A stretch of 43,313 nucleotides of DNA. Origin: Chitinophaga pinensis. GTDB taxonomy: Bacteria > Bacteroidota > Bacteroidia > Chitinophagales > CAMDFR01. Where the stretch lies: positions 1 to 43,313 of the forward strand of contig CAMDFR010000022.1 of assembly GCA_945897725.1 (NCBI GenBank), read 5' to 3'. Made by a program: the position numbers and the translations under genes. Below the pieces are notes generated by a model. The model was given only the letters and a program-made list of their open reading frames with translations. It did not search any database and was not told the DNA's origin. How positions within the stretch are numbered: position 1 is the stretch's first letter; every line of letters starts with the position of its first letter. Positions 16,110-24,768 of this stretch are shown here, in pieces.

Positions 16110-17987
16110 TTATTTTGATACCAAAAATCTAAGCGATTTTGTGAAGTTTTCTCCATTTAATTTTAAAATGTAAATTCCTGCACTGAATAGATGAGTGTCA
16201 AGTTTGGTGATGTTTTTCCCTTTCCTAAGCTCTAGGTTTTTACTCAACACCAATTTACCTTCTGAGGTATATACCTTCGCTTCTCCTTTCACATCCATCT
16301 CTACAGTCGTCTCTAAAGTAACATCTTCTTGCATGGCTGGGTTTGGATAAATACTAACGCCACTAAGCAAATCATCACTCAATATGGAAATTCCAGTATA
16401 ATAAAAACTTTTGGATGCAGTACAACCATTGGCGTCCGTGATGGTCACCGTAATATCACCCACAGGCGCATTAATAATCTGACCAATGTCTCCATTTGAC
16501 CATGCATAGGTCAAGGGGCCCGTTCCTCCAACGGCAGAAGCGGCAAGTTGAGAGCCAGTCGGAAAAATACCAATATCAAAGTTGGCAGGCTGAGGAATAA
16601 TGACATCGGCAATGACGATACGACCGCCAGCATCAGTCACTGTTACACTATAGGTACCTGCTGTTTTTTCAATGATTGGATTGTATCCTTCACCAGAACT
16701 CCAAGTAAAACTATAGGGTAAGGTGCCTCCAATGATGGTAATACTCGCTACACCATCATTGCCTTGTGGACAGCTCACTGGAGAAATCGAAGGAATAGCA
16801 TTCAAGGCTGAAGTGCTGAAAGAATTTGCTTCAGTGTAGTTGCCACAAGTATTGCCTAATGTAATCGGCTGAACTTTCCAATAATAGGTTGTACTAGTAT
16901 TAAGGCCTGTAGCCGTATAGTTTGTATCCGACATGATGGTATCTTTTACATTGTTCAATGCAAAACTTGAAACAGTGCTGATTAAAAGATGATAATGGGT
17001 CGCACCCACAGCTCTATTCCACGAAAATGATACAGATGGGGATAAACTAGTAGCTCCCGACATTGGAGAAAGAAGAGATGTTGATGAGGGTAGCACAAAA
17101 GAAGGAGCAGGAACGCTATTAAAATTGGTTCTTTGTGTCGTTCTTACTTGATACATTTCCACTTGCTGGTCACTACTAAAAGCCGTTTGGCAAGCATCAG
17201 AAGAATAGCTCATGTAAAAAATTTCTGGATGCACAGTATTGTAGTAATCACCATTAAAATCTGTTTTGGAACCTGTGTATGGACAACTCCATCTATCACT
17301 ATAGAAATCTGCAGGGGTGCCACAAAAGCCATCTCCTCTAGTAGAACAATTAGAACCATTTACTTTTTCATCCGTAGAGGTCGCAGGATCAACCAATGGA
17401 TTTCTGCCTTCCCAACCTGAAAAAGTATGTGCCAATCCTAAAAAATGTCCCATCTCATGCGTTAATGTCGTATTGTCTACGTCCATACAACTTTTTGCTA
17501 CAACAATGCCCTGTCTGCCACTGCCTGGAAAGGTGGCATAGCCACATACTGAAGTGCCACTGCTGATGGCATTTTGTACGATATATACGTTGCAAGCATT
17601 GGTGACATTATTGGCGTTTTTCATGTCTCTATCTACACTACCATCAGACATCGTATAAAAGCGGGTGCTCTTGATATAATTGGGCACATCATACATAAAA
17701 AATTGAATATTCGCACCTGCATAACGCTCGTTCAAAATACAATGTATTTCCATTAAATCCTTGATGGAAAAATAGCCTGTGCCTGCATCTGACCCAATAA
17801 TGTGATATTGAATGGGAACATAGCTGATGGCATCAGTCCCTCTCGCTCCAATTTCTGATAAATAACTTTTATCCTTCGCATAAAAACTTTCCATATAACC
17901 TGGAGGAGGCACTGTGCCACAAAAATCTTGAGCTTGAGACATAAAGTAAGAACTCAATAGAATACAAATACTAACTGTAAATTTCAT
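16110..17987 (-). CDS. Secreted M43-family zinc metalloprotease with T9SS sorting domain
   Basis: 625 residues with a signal peptide (MKFTVSICILLSSYFMSQAQ). The metzincin zinc site HEMGHFLGLAH gives His177, His181 and His187 with Glu178 as the general base. A Met-turn follows in 'FYMSYSSDACQTAFSSDQQ', as in cytophagalysin/pappalysin-type M43 peptidases. After the catalytic domain come a fibronectin III-like segment ('PMSGATSLSPSVSFSWNRAV' region, ~300-395), a SprB-type repeat ('CPQGNDGVASITIIGGTLPY', ~404-468), a degenerate second repeat (~470-530) and the T9SS type A C-terminal domain ('VSIYPNPAMQ' to 'LRFLVSK'). It would be exported by Sec, moved across the outer membrane by T9SS, and released or anchored. 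Single-gene unit with its own promoter. Confidence 0.92.
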   Translation of the reverse strand: MKFTVSICILLSSYFMSQAQDFCGTVPPPGYMESFYAKDKSYLSEIGARGTDAISYVPIQYHIIGSDAGTGYFSIKDLMEIHCILNERYAGANIQFFMYDVPNYIKSTRFYTMSDGSVDRDMKNANNVTNACNVYIVQNAISSGTSVCGYATFPGSGRQGIVVAKSCMDVDNTTLTHEMGHFLGLAHTFSGWEGRNPLVDPATSTDEKVNGSNCSTRGDGFCGTPADFYSDRWSCPYTGSKTDFNGDYYNTVHPEIFYMSYSSDACQTAFSSDQQVEMYQVRTTQRTNFNSVPAPSFVLPSSTSLLSPMSGATSLSPSVSFSWNRAVGATHYHLLISTVSSFALNNVKDTIMSDTNYTATGLNTSTTYYWKVQPITLGNTCGNYTEANSFSTSALNAIPSISPVSCPQGNDGVASITIIGGTLPYSFTWSSGEGYNPIIEKTAGTYSVTVTDAGGRIVIADVIIPQPANFDIGIFPTGSQLAASAVGGTGPLTYAWSNGDIGQIINAPVGDITVTITDANGCTASKSFYYTGISILSDDLLSGVSIYPNPAMQEDVTLETTVEMDVKGEAKVYTSEGKLVLSKNLELRKGKNITKLDTHLFSAGIYILKLNGENFTKSLRFLVSK

Positions 17988-18012
17988 GAACTTTTTTTTA
18001 TAAATGTGAAAT

Positions 18013-18043
18013 CAAAATTAAGGATTATTGTCCATCTTAGCAA
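18013..18043 (-). promoter_or_regulatory. Promoter TTG-N20-TAATTTTG of the metalloprotease gene
   Basis: On the minus strand TTG (18041-18043), a 20-nt spacer and TAATTTTG (18013-18020) match the Bacteroidota promoter, leaving a leader of roughly 20 nt before the ATG at 17987. Confidence 0.75.
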
Positions 18044-18224
18044 TGTTTTATCATTGTAAGAAAAAAGGTACGCACCTATCGACCTTTAACAATGCTCCCC
18101 CCAAAAAGTTCGCTCTAAGGATACCTCACATCAATTATGAGAAGAGTCATCAAAAATAAGTTGATAAAATATATTAATTTCGCACCGATTTCAGAATTAT
18201 TTATCAATCGTAAAATTTACAAAA

Positions 18225-19160
18225 ATGAAAGTAACTGTTGTAGGCGCTGGAGCTGTCGGCGCAACATGTGCAGATAATATTGCACGGAAAGAATTGTGTG
18301 AAGAATTGGTTTTGTTAGATATCAAAGAAGGCTTCGCTGAAGGAAAAGCAATGGACATGATGCAGACTGCCACCTTGCTTGGCTTCGATACAAAAATTAG
18401 CGGTAGTACCAACGACTATAGCAAAACAGCAGGGTCTGATGTAGTGGTTATCACATCTGGAATTCCTCGTAAGCCAGGTATGACAAGAGAAGAATTGATT
18501 GGTATTAATGCCGGTATCGTTAAGGGCGTTACAGAAAATATTTTGAAGTATTCGCCAAATGCGGTAATTGTTGTCATCAGCAATCCTATGGATACCATGA
18601 CCTACCTCGCTCTTAAATCAAGTGGTGTGGACAAACACAAAATAATCGGAATGGGTGGAACTTTAGATAGCAGTCGATTTAAGTTTTACTTAAGTCAAGC
18701 CTTACAATGTTCGCCAAATGATGTGCACGGCCTAGTGATCGGAGGACACGGAGATACCACCATGATTCCACTAACACGCTTTGCAACCCTAAATAGTTTC
18801 CCAATTTCTAATCTATTGGATGAAGAAACATTGAAAAAAGTAGCTGCAGATACTATGGTGGGTGGGGCTACACTTACCGGTTTATTAGGCACTTCAGCTT
18901 GGTATGCCCCTGGTGCTGCTGGTGCTGCTGTGGTAGAGAGCATCATTCGTGATGAGAAAAAAGTAATGACTTGTTGCGTAGCCCTAGATGGCGAATATGG
19001 CCAAAAGGATATTTGCCTCGGTGTGCCAGTAGTCTTAGGTAAAAACGGATGGGAAAAAATTATCGACTTCAATTTGAATGACGAAGAAAAAGCAGCGTTT
19101 AGCAAAAGTGCAGATGCCGTTAGAAATATGAATGCAGTATTGGATACCATGACTGTTTAA
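18225..19160 (+). CDS. mdh: Malate dehydrogenase, LDH-like type
   Basis: 311 residues. NAD-dependent interconversion of malate and oxaloacetate in the TCA cycle. The Rossmann motif is GAGAVG at 7-12. Substrate-binding arginines are Arg82 and Arg88 in 'PRKPGMTR' and Arg151 in 'LDSSRF'; the catalytic His175 is in 'GGHGD'. Arginine rather than glutamine at position 82 points to malate over lactate. Length matches the family. It stands alone between divergent and co-directional genes; a weak TTG/TAATTTCG pair upstream (near 18161-18182) has poor spacing, so no promoter is called. A hairpin repeat and a terminator follow it. Confidence 0.95.
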   Translation: MKVTVVGAGAVGATCADNIARKELCEELVLLDIKEGFAEGKAMDMMQTATLLGFDTKISGSTNDYSKTAGSDVVVITSGIPRKPGMTREELIGINAGIVKGVTENILKYSPNAVIVVISNPMDTMTYLALKSSGVDKHKIIGMGGTLDSSRFKFYLSQALQCSPNDVHGLVIGGHGDTTMIPLTRFATLNSFPISNLLDEETLKKVAADTMVGGATLTGLLGTSAWYAPGAAGAAVVESIIRDEKKVMTCCVALDGEYGQKDICLGVPVVLGKNGWEKIIDFNLNDEEKAAFSKSADAVRNMNAVLDTMTV

Positions 19161-19169
19161 TATTTTTAT

Positions 19170-19251
19170 GGCGGCTCCTTTATCTTAAAAAACAAAAAGA
19201 TAAAGGACCGGGTCATCCGCAGTACATGGTACTTGCTCCTGTCCCTTCCGC
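19170..19251 (+). repeat. Dispersed double-hairpin repeat, copy 1
   Basis: Starts with GGCGGCTCC and ends with CCTTCCGC. The first hairpin is CCTTTATCTT/AAGATAAAGG with a 10-nt loop; the linker GGGTCATCCGC follows; the second hairpin is AGTAC-ATG-GTACT, and then TTGCTCCTGTCCC. The linkers align with copy 2 (GGTCAT, CGCAGTA, TACTTGCT, final CGC) although the stem sequences differ. It sits 9 bp after the mdh stop and upstream of the mdh terminator. Confidence 0.7.
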
Positions 19252-19280
19252 AAATCCGTTTCTATATTATAATTGATTAT

Positions 19281-19312
19281 AAAAGCTATCGCCTATTGCG
19301 ATAGCTTTTTTT
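19281..19312 (+). terminator. Rho-independent terminator after mdh
   Basis: AAAGCTATCGC-CTATT-GCGATAGCTTTTTT, perfect 11-bp stem and T-run. Confidence 0.92.
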
Positions 19313-19377
19313 GTCAATGCACGATTTGTTAAAGAAAAGTGTATTTTTATTTTTAATTCATCACCTAATTTCTAGTC

Positions 19378-19689
19378 ATGCTTGCATTACTTATCTTATT
19401 GCTCACTCTTTTACTTGGTAGCCTTGGTTATTACCTATTATATAAAGACATTAAATCCGGATTGGTAGATGCTAAAAACATTGTAAATACTGCTAGACCT
19501 CATTATTGGTTATTGTTGTTCTTCGTTGCCGGTCTTACCACCATTTCAATCAATACCATTCAAGTCATGCTGAATGAAGAACTTAATTTGTTGATAAAAG
19601 TTGTCGCTGGAACAGTTTTGATGATTCTTTACTTTTTCACATTCATTATCAGACCCAGTAAATACTTTATTCTTAAGTATAAAAAATAG
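19378..19689 (+). CDS. Small membrane protein, unknown function
   Basis: 103 residues with three hydrophobic segments (about 1-22, 42-60 and 72-92) and a basic C-terminus (ILKYKK). I do not recognise a family. It has its own start after the mdh terminator and is followed 27 bp later by the aminotransferase-fold gene, so the two are probably transcribed together. Confidence 0.65.
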   Translation: MLALLILLLTLLLGSLGYYLLYKDIKSGLVDAKNIVNTARPHYWLLLFFVAGLTTISINTIQVMLNEELNLLIKVVAGTVLMILYFFTFIIRPSKYFILKYKK

Positions 19690-19716
19690 CATTTCTATCT
19701 ATTAAAATTCTATTCT

Positions 19717-20925
19717 ATGCAAACATCATTACCCGCATATTCATCCTACATGAAGCATTGGGGCTTGGATCCAGCAATGGTTTTTTTAAACCATGGTTCA
19801 TTCGGTGCAACGCCAATCAAAATTCTTGAGCTTCAGCATCAGGTGAGACAAAGAATGGAAAGCGAACCCGTTCGTTTTATGGTAAGAGAGTTTGAACCGC
19901 TATGGTGGGAGGCTAAGAATAAGCTGGGAGATTTTGTTGGAGCAAAAGGAGAAAATCTTGTCTTTGTAAAAAATGCCACCATGGGCGTGAACAACATTCT
20001 GCACGCCCTTGCCTTTGAAGAGGGAGATGAGGTATTGACTACAAATCATGTCTATGGCGCCTGCCTTAACACCTTGCATCAATATGCGAAATTAAAAAAG
20101 TTTAAAGTTGTTATTGCTGATGTTCCTTTTCCAATTAAAAGCAAGGCCGATGTGATGGAAGCTTTAATCTCAAAGGTTAGCACGCGTACAAAATTATTAT
20201 TGATTGATCATATCACATCTGCAACAGGACTTATTTTTCCCGTAGAAGAAATCGTCAAAGAGTTTGAAGGAAAGGGCATAGAAGTATTGGTGGACGGAGC
20301 TCATGCTCCTGGATTTCTTCCCTTATCCCTTGAACAGTTGGGCGCAAGTTATTATGTTGGCAATTGTCATAAATGGATATGTGCTCCAAAAGGAGCGGCG
20401 CTTTTATATGTTAGGCCAGATAAGCAAAGCAAAATTTCTCCTCTGCAATTTAGTCATGTGTATGATAAGCCAATACCAAAAGAAGCGGAATGGAGTGCTC
20501 AATTTTTTTGGCTTGGAACCGATGATTATTCTGCCTACCTCTGCGTACCAGCAGCAATCGATTATATGAAAAACTTAATGGGCGATTGGGATATCTTGCA
20601 ACAACATAACCGAGATGTATGTCTCAAGGCTAGAAAATATCTTGCATCAAGCCTAGAATCGAGCCTTCCAGCACCAGAAGAGATGATTGGTGCGCTCTCA
20701 AATATTCTGATTGGTCCTGCAACCAATACAAACTCAGCTCACTTTAATAACATTCATCCCATACAACAAAAATTGTTCGAAAACTATAAAATTGAAGTCC
20801 CTGTCTTTCAGTTTAATCAGGCCAATCCGAGAGATTGGGTCAGAATAGCAGTGCAGGCTTATAATACCTACGAACAATATGTGTATCTTGGAAATGCGCT
20901 TAAAGAAATAGGTGCCGGTTTATAG
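19717..20925 (+). CDS. Class V aminotransferase-fold PLP enzyme (isopenicillin N epimerase-like)
   Basis: 402 residues. Class V PLP fold shown by 'FLNHGSFGATP' (23-33), the 'NATMGVNNIL' cofactor-phosphate region (86-95), Asp193 and His196 in 'VDGAHAPG', and the PLP lysine Lys219 in 'GNCHKW', followed by 'CAPKGAALLYV'. The opening (NHGSFG), the 'ESEPVRFMVREFE' segment and the SHK-type lysine motif are those of the CefD/isopenicillin-N-epimerase-like branch, which in most bacteria has no beta-lactam role and includes desulfurase- and lyase-type enzymes. No antibiotic genes are nearby, so the true substrate is unknown. Confidence 0.85.
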   Translation: MQTSLPAYSSYMKHWGLDPAMVFLNHGSFGATPIKILELQHQVRQRMESEPVRFMVREFEPLWWEAKNKLGDFVGAKGENLVFVKNATMGVNNILHALAFEEGDEVLTTNHVYGACLNTLHQYAKLKKFKVVIADVPFPIKSKADVMEALISKVSTRTKLLLIDHITSATGLIFPVEEIVKEFEGKGIEVLVDGAHAPGFLPLSLEQLGASYYVGNCHKWICAPKGAALLYVRPDKQSKISPLQFSHVYDKPIPKEAEWSAQFFWLGTDDYSAYLCVPAAIDYMKNLMGDWDILQQHNRDVCLKARKYLASSLESSLPAPEEMIGALSNILIGPATNTNSAHFNNIHPIQQKLFENYKIEVPVFQFNQANPRDWVRIAVQAYNTYEQYVYLGNALKEIGAGL

Positions 20926-20945
20926 TAAAAAATCCATTCATCTTA

Positions 20946-20976
20946 TTTGACTTGAACATATATTCATTTATTTTTG
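20946..20976 (+). promoter_or_regulatory. Promoter TTTG-N19-TATTTTTG
   Basis: TTTG at 20946-20949, 19-nt spacer, TATTTTTG at 20969-20976: a close match to the Bacteroidota consensus, 29 bp before the ATG at 21006. Confidence 0.8.
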
Positions 20977-21005
20977 AAGTATTATTAAAAACATAAAAAT
21001 CGATT

Positions 21006-21605
21006 ATGAAAAAACTAAATGTAGCATTAACCGTGGTTTTGTGCATGGTAGCATACACAGCTTTTTGTGGCGGTAAAGCAAAGTTATTATCAGGTGACTT
21101 GTCTTCATTAAAAGGCAATTCAATTAGCGTTTCTTTTGTTTATGATGGCATGTCTGTAGGTAAGTTCAAAAACGAATCTGACTATATAGCTAAGAAAAAA
21201 CAAGAGTACAATGCCAAAGAAGCAGGCAGAGGAGATAAATGGGAAGGTCTTTGGAAAGCAGATAGAGTTGCAAGATTCGAACCTAAATTCCTAGAGTTAG
21301 TCAATAAGTATGCCGCGCCGACTGGTATGACATTTGCTACCTCAAGTGATCTATTTAAAATGGTGGTAAAAACAACCTTTACCGAACCAGGTTTTAATAT
21401 AATGGTGGCAAGACAGCCAGCCGTAATCAATACAGAATATACTTTTTTAGATGGAAGTGGAAAGGAAATTGCTAAAGTGTCCGTAACAGGCGCTACAGGC
21501 TCAACTTTTGGAGGATATGATTTTGATACTGGCGTTCGAATTTCGGAAGCCTATGCTTTGAGTGGTAAAATTTTGGGAGGATTTTTATCCAAAATGCTTA
21601 AATAA
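21006..21605 (+). CDS. Exported protein of unknown function
   Basis: 199 residues with a signal peptide (MKKLNVALTVVLCMVAYTAF, cut probably just after a CGG segment). The mature part is alpha/beta: 'SISVSFVYDGMSVGKF', 'RFEPKFLELVNKYA', 'KMVVKTTFTEPGFNIMV' and 'EYTFLDGSGKEIAKVSV', ending with 'LSGKILGGFLSKML'. This looks like a small periplasmic or outer-membrane-associated domain seen in Bacteroidota, but I cannot name it. It has its own promoter and terminator, so it is a single transcription unit. Confidence 0.75.
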   Translation: MKKLNVALTVVLCMVAYTAFCGGKAKLLSGDLSSLKGNSISVSFVYDGMSVGKFKNESDYIAKKKQEYNAKEAGRGDKWEGLWKADRVARFEPKFLELVNKYAAPTGMTFATSSDLFKMVVKTTFTEPGFNIMVARQPAVINTEYTFLDGSGKEIAKVSVTGATGSTFGGYDFDTGVRISEAYALSGKILGGFLSKMLK

Positions 21606-21620
21606 AAAAGATATTTTGTA

Positions 21621-21653
21621 AGAAACCGAAGCGTTGAGTTTCGGTTTTTTTTT
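21621..21653 (+). terminator. Rho-independent terminator
   Basis: AAACCGAA-loop-TTTCGGTTT followed by a T-run, 18 bp after the stop of the exported protein gene. Confidence 0.88.
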
Positions 21654-21680
21654 GTCTATTGTACTGTTGAAGATTTTTTA

Positions 21681-21770
21681 CTGCGTGAATGATCGCAGCA
21701 AGTAGCCCGATGTATCGGCTACTGCGAAGAGCATGACCAACACCCTTGGTTCTGGTGATGGGCACGCCCC
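21681..21770 (-). repeat. Dispersed double-hairpin repeat, copy 2
   Basis: Read on the minus strand: GGGGCGTGCCC, a weak hairpin ATCACC/GGTGTT, the linker GGTCATGCTCTTCGC, a strong hairpin AGTAGCC(C)GA-tgta-TCGGCTACT around 21700-21725, then TTGCTGCGATCATTCACGC. This is the best-preserved copy and resembles intergenic repeats of the GGGCGT...GGTCGGGCT-TTCGC type that I recall from Flavobacteriia genomes. It lies exactly between two convergent terminators. Confidence 0.75.
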
Positions 21771-21798
21771 AAAAAAGCAAATCCTGAGGCTTGCTTTA
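21771..21798 (-). terminator. Rho-independent terminator of the ompA remnant
   Basis: On the minus strand AAAGCAA-GCCTCAGGAT-TTGCTTTTTT (inner CCT/AGG pairing), 20 bp after the TAG of the OmpA-type tail. Confidence 0.8.
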
Positions 21799-21817
21799 AA
21801 TTTGCATGTTACAACAT

Positions 21818-22221
21818 CTAATCTCTTAACAAAATATCTACCCGTCTGTTTTTAGCTCTTCCTTCTGAAGTATTATTGTTGCTAATTGGCATAGCATCAC
21901 CATAACCACTAGATCTCAAACGAGCGTAAGAAACTCCCTTTGCTAAAAAATAATTCATTACTGCAGCCCAATCGAGATTTGAGTACCCACTGTAAAGGAA
22001 TTCCCAAAAGCTTTGTCAACCCATACTTTTCCGATGCCAGGAAGTAAATTCCATTGATTGATTTTACTGTATTGTTTAAAGAATCCTCCATCATTAATGG
22101 TCATTTGTGGACCATGAGTTCCAAAACCAAACAACCATTTGTAATCTTTATTTTGAGCTATGCTATTGTACGAAAATCCGCAGGCAAGCAATAGCGCTAG
22201 CAGAAGGTTAAATTTTTTCAT
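21818..22221 (-). pseudogene. OmpA-family outer membrane protein, internal deletion
   Basis: Both ends of a gene survive with the middle missing. The 5' part (22221 to 21958) encodes 87 residues: a signal peptide (MKKFNLLLALLLACGFSYNSIAQ) and the first strands of a beta barrel, ending 'GTQISIGLQ' and a TAA. In a different frame, overlapping that stop, the 3' part reads 'WAAVMNYFLAKGVSYARLRS' then 'SGYGDAMPISNNNTSEGRAK' and 'NRRVDILLRD', ending in TAG at 21818. That is the C-terminus of an OmpA peptidoglycan-binding domain with the GYG, N...EGR.KNRRV signature. The barrel's remainder and most of the OmpA domain are gone and the frame is broken at about 21975. A terminator still follows. A short barrel-only protein from the 5' frame is possible but unlikely to work. 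Confidence 0.82.
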
Positions 22222-22366
22222 GTTGATTTATTGGGTGTGGTAAGCTTAATAAAAATACGCAATTGCAGTCCTTACACCAGACATTGCTTTCTTTTTAAAA
22301 TAAAAATAACAAGCTTGGTGTATCTATATGTCTTCTATCAGAAGGAGTTTTGACCGCGACTATTTT
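22222..22366. other. Intergenic region upstream of the ompA remnant
   Basis: AT-rich; a TATTTTTA box near 22250 on the minus strand may be a decayed promoter of the pseudogene. Nothing else recognised. Confidence 0.4.
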
Positions 22367-23521
22367 TTAGATCCAGCTTTTGTAGTAGTCTTTACTTTCT
22401 ATTCCTAAGGCATATTCTGTCAACCAAAGCGGTCTAAAAGTATCAACCATTACGGCGAGTTCTAATGTTTCTTTTTTACCAATACTTTTCTCGACCGTGC
22501 CTGGATGAGGACCATGTGGAATACCAATGGGATGCAAGGTAATCATACCTTTTTCAACATGTTTTCTACTCATGAAATCTCCATCAACATAATACAATAC
22601 CTCATCGCTATCCACATTGCTATGGTTATAAGGAGCAGGAATAGCATCAGGATGATAATCGTAGAGCCTTGGACAGAAAGAGCAAATAACAAAATTATGT
22701 GCTTCGAATGTTTGATGCACAGGCGGTGGTTGATGCACACGACCTGTTATGGGTTCAAAATTATGTATCGAAAAAATATAAGGATAGTGACAACCATCCC
22801 AACCAATGGCATCAAAAGGGTGCGAAGCTAATGTATATGGATACATCATGTCGGCTCTTTTAATCATGATTTTAAAGTCGCCTTTTTCGTCATGGGTCTG
22901 TAAGTTGCTAGGTACCACTATATCCCGTTCGCAGTATGGCGCGTTCTCCAATAATTGTCCATAGTCGTTTCTATACCTTTTGGGATAAACAACTGGCGAG
23001 AATGACTCTATAATCAATAGCCGGTTATCTGCTGTGTCAAAACTGATTTGATAAATGGTGCCTCGTGGAATATTGATATAATCTCCATATTTAAACTTCA
23101 ATTCACCATAGATTGTATTCAGTGTGCCTGAGCCTACATGAACAAAAATAATTTCATCCGCACCACTATTTTTGTAAAAATAATCTTTCATGGATTTGCG
23201 TGGAGCGGCCAAGGAAATATGACAATCATTATTCACTAGTACAGCCTTTCTGCTTTCTAAATAATCATCTGTAGGGGGCACCTGAAAGCCATTATAGCAA
23301 CGATGTTGCATATTGGTTTTGTCCGATAAAATTGGAGCAACTGAATAAGGGATGCCTACCTCTTTGACCATGGTAGGAGCATAGGTATGATATACTAATG
23401 AGTATACGTTTGAGAAGCCTTCTGTGGAGACCAACTCTTCACTATATAATTCTCCATTTGATTTACGAAACTGGGTATGTCGTTTGACTGGTACCCTGCC
23501 TGCTTGGTGATAGTGTGGCAT
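22367..23521 (-). CDS. hmgA: Homogentisate 1,2-dioxygenase
   Basis: 384 residues, the short form found in Bacteroidota. It opens the aromatic ring of homogentisate to maleylacetoacetate in tyrosine/phenylalanine breakdown. Cupin-type iron site candidates are His300 and Glu307 in 'YNHSNVDSDEVLYYV' and His336 in 'IPHGPHPG', matching the His/Glu/His triad spacing of the family; the N-terminal 'MPHYHQAGRVPVKRHTQF' and 'FEPITGRVHQPPPVHQTFEA' segments are also typical. The gene has a strong promoter of its own. The other pathway genes (hppD, fumarylacetoacetase) are not in the window. Confidence 0.93.
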   Translation of the reverse strand: MPHYHQAGRVPVKRHTQFRKSNGELYSEELVSTEGFSNVYSLVYHTYAPTMVKEVGIPYSVAPILSDKTNMQHRCYNGFQVPPTDDYLESRKAVLVNNDCHISLAAPRKSMKDYFYKNSGADEIIFVHVGSGTLNTIYGELKFKYGDYINIPRGTIYQISFDTADNRLLIIESFSPVVYPKRYRNDYGQLLENAPYCERDIVVPSNLQTHDEKGDFKIMIKRADMMYPYTLASHPFDAIGWDGCHYPYIFSIHNFEPITGRVHQPPPVHQTFEAHNFVICSFCPRLYDYHPDAIPAPYNHSNVDSDEVLYYVDGDFMSRKHVEKGMITLHPIGIPHGPHPGTVEKSIGKKETLELAVMVDTFRPLWLTEYALGIESKDYYKSWI

Positions 23522-23544
23522 GATAATTCATTATTTGTAAGAAA

Positions 23545-23576
23545 CAAACTTAGGCTAAATTGCTTAGACAAACAAA
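23545..23576 (-). promoter_or_regulatory. Promoter TTTG-N20-TAAGTTTG of hmgA
   Basis: Minus-strand TTTG (23573-23576), 20-nt spacer and TAAGTTTG (23545-23552), 24 bp upstream of the hmgA ATG. Confidence 0.82.
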
Positions 23577-23627
23577 ATGATTCTTCTCATGTAAAGATGC
23601 TCATTCATTGAATATTGCTTGAAACAA

Positions 23628-24647
23628 TTAATGAATATTTACCTCCGTATGAATATCAATATCAAATTTTTCTTTAACAGAATGTTGAATCTTTAATGCC
23701 AATGTCCAAATTTCTTCACCAGTAGCATGACCATAATTCACCAATACCAATGCCTGGTCCTTATGCGCCCCAGTATTTCCAATCACCTTCCCTTTCCAGC
23801 CACATTGTTCTATTAACCATCCAGCAGGAATCTTATACTGACCATTGCTTGTTTTGAAAAAAGGTGCAGCAGGATGCAAAAGATGGAATTGTTTAAAAGC
23901 CAACTCTTCTATCTCTGGATTCTTGAAAAACGAGCCTGCATTGCCTAATTGCTTAGGGTCTGGTAGCTTACTTTGCCTAATCTCAATCACGGCATTGCTG
24001 ATATCCTGTATGGTCGGCTTTTCTATGTGCTTTTGTCGTAGGACTTCTGAAATGGCCCCATAGGAGTTGTGAATGACATGTTCCTTGCTCAGCCGATAGG
24101 TCACAGATAGGATTATATATTGATCTTTTAATGACCTTTTAAAAACGGATTCACGATATCCAAAATGACATTCAGCCTTGGTGAATATTTTTTGTTCCAA
24201 AGAAGAAATATGTATGGCTTCTAAAGAATCAAAAACATCGCAAAGCTCCACGCCATAGGCGCCTATGTTTTGCATAGGAGAAGCCCCTACTGAACCTGGA
24301 ATAAGTGAAAGATTTTCTACCCCACCCATTTGATGATGGAGGCAATACAAGACAAAATCATGCCACTGCTCGCCTGCGCTAGCTTTTACATAAAAATAGT
24401 CAGGGTCTTCTTTTGTAATCTCAATGCCACGCATCGAATTTTTGAGTACCAATCCATCAAAGTCATGTGTCAAAAGGATATTGCTTCCTCCACCGAGAAT
24501 CATTTTTTTGATATTAGACCATTGGGGATCTTTCAATATATCTATCAGCGCTGCAGTGCTTCCAAACTCCGTAAAATATTTTGCGTTTGCCTTAATGCCA
24601 AAAGTATTAAAGGGAAGCAAGGATACATTGTTTAGAACAGTTGACAT
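23628..24647 (-). CDS. murB: UDP-N-acetylenolpyruvoylglucosamine reductase MurB
   Basis: 339 residues, type I MurB. It reduces UDP-GlcNAc-enolpyruvate to UDP-MurNAc with NADPH and FAD in peptidoglycan synthesis. FAD-binding GGGSNIL is at 52-58, 'IPGSVGASPMQNIGAYG' at 116-132, the substrate arginine in 'YRESVFK' (Arg165), the proton-donor serine Ser239 in 'NAGSFFKNP' and the C-terminal glutamate Glu335 in 'HTEVNIH'. The extra loop with tyrosine ('SYGAISEVL', 195-203) marks type I. Followed by hmgA 106 bp downstream, which has its own promoter, so the two are probably separate units. Confidence 0.95.
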   Translation of the reverse strand: MSTVLNNVSLLPFNTFGIKANAKYFTEFGSTAALIDILKDPQWSNIKKMILGGGSNILLTHDFDGLVLKNSMRGIEITKEDPDYFYVKASAGEQWHDFVLYCLHHQMGGVENLSLIPGSVGASPMQNIGAYGVELCDVFDSLEAIHISSLEQKIFTKAECHFGYRESVFKRSLKDQYIILSVTYRLSKEHVIHNSYGAISEVLRQKHIEKPTIQDISNAVIEIRQSKLPDPKQLGNAGSFFKNPEIEELAFKQFHLLHPAAPFFKTSNGQYKIPAGWLIEQCGWKGKVIGNTGAHKDQALVLVNYGHATGEEIWTLALKIQHSVKEKFDIDIHTEVNIH

Positions 24648-24664
24648 TGATTGGTTTTAGAGCA

Positions 24665-24672
24665 CAAAGTTA
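24665..24672 (-). promoter_or_regulatory. -7 box of murB (TAACTTTG)
   Basis: TAACTTTG on the minus strand, 17 bp before the murB ATG. The -33 element is not clear. Confidence 0.5.
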
Positions 24673-24768
24673 TTCATTTTTAAAGAGCTTTTAAAGCATT
24701 TCCTTTGGATCATTGTTTTTCGGCAGGGGGCTAGCAACGTGTCTTACATATATTTTTTTAAAACATAC

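Noticed and set aside
18060..18130. Short inverted repeats near GGTACGCACC and AGGATACCT
   Set aside because: Stems of 3-4 bp only, no conserved riboswitch or RNA motif recognised.
19717..20925. Beta-lactam biosynthesis (isopenicillin N epimerase)
   Set aside because: Only the fold matches; no synthetase or synthase genes are nearby, and this fold is widespread with other functions.
21598..21780. Minus-strand 60-residue open frame (MLFWGVPITRTKG...)
   Set aside because: It runs through a terminator and repeat copy 2; the codons follow the repeat's hairpins, so the frame is incidental.
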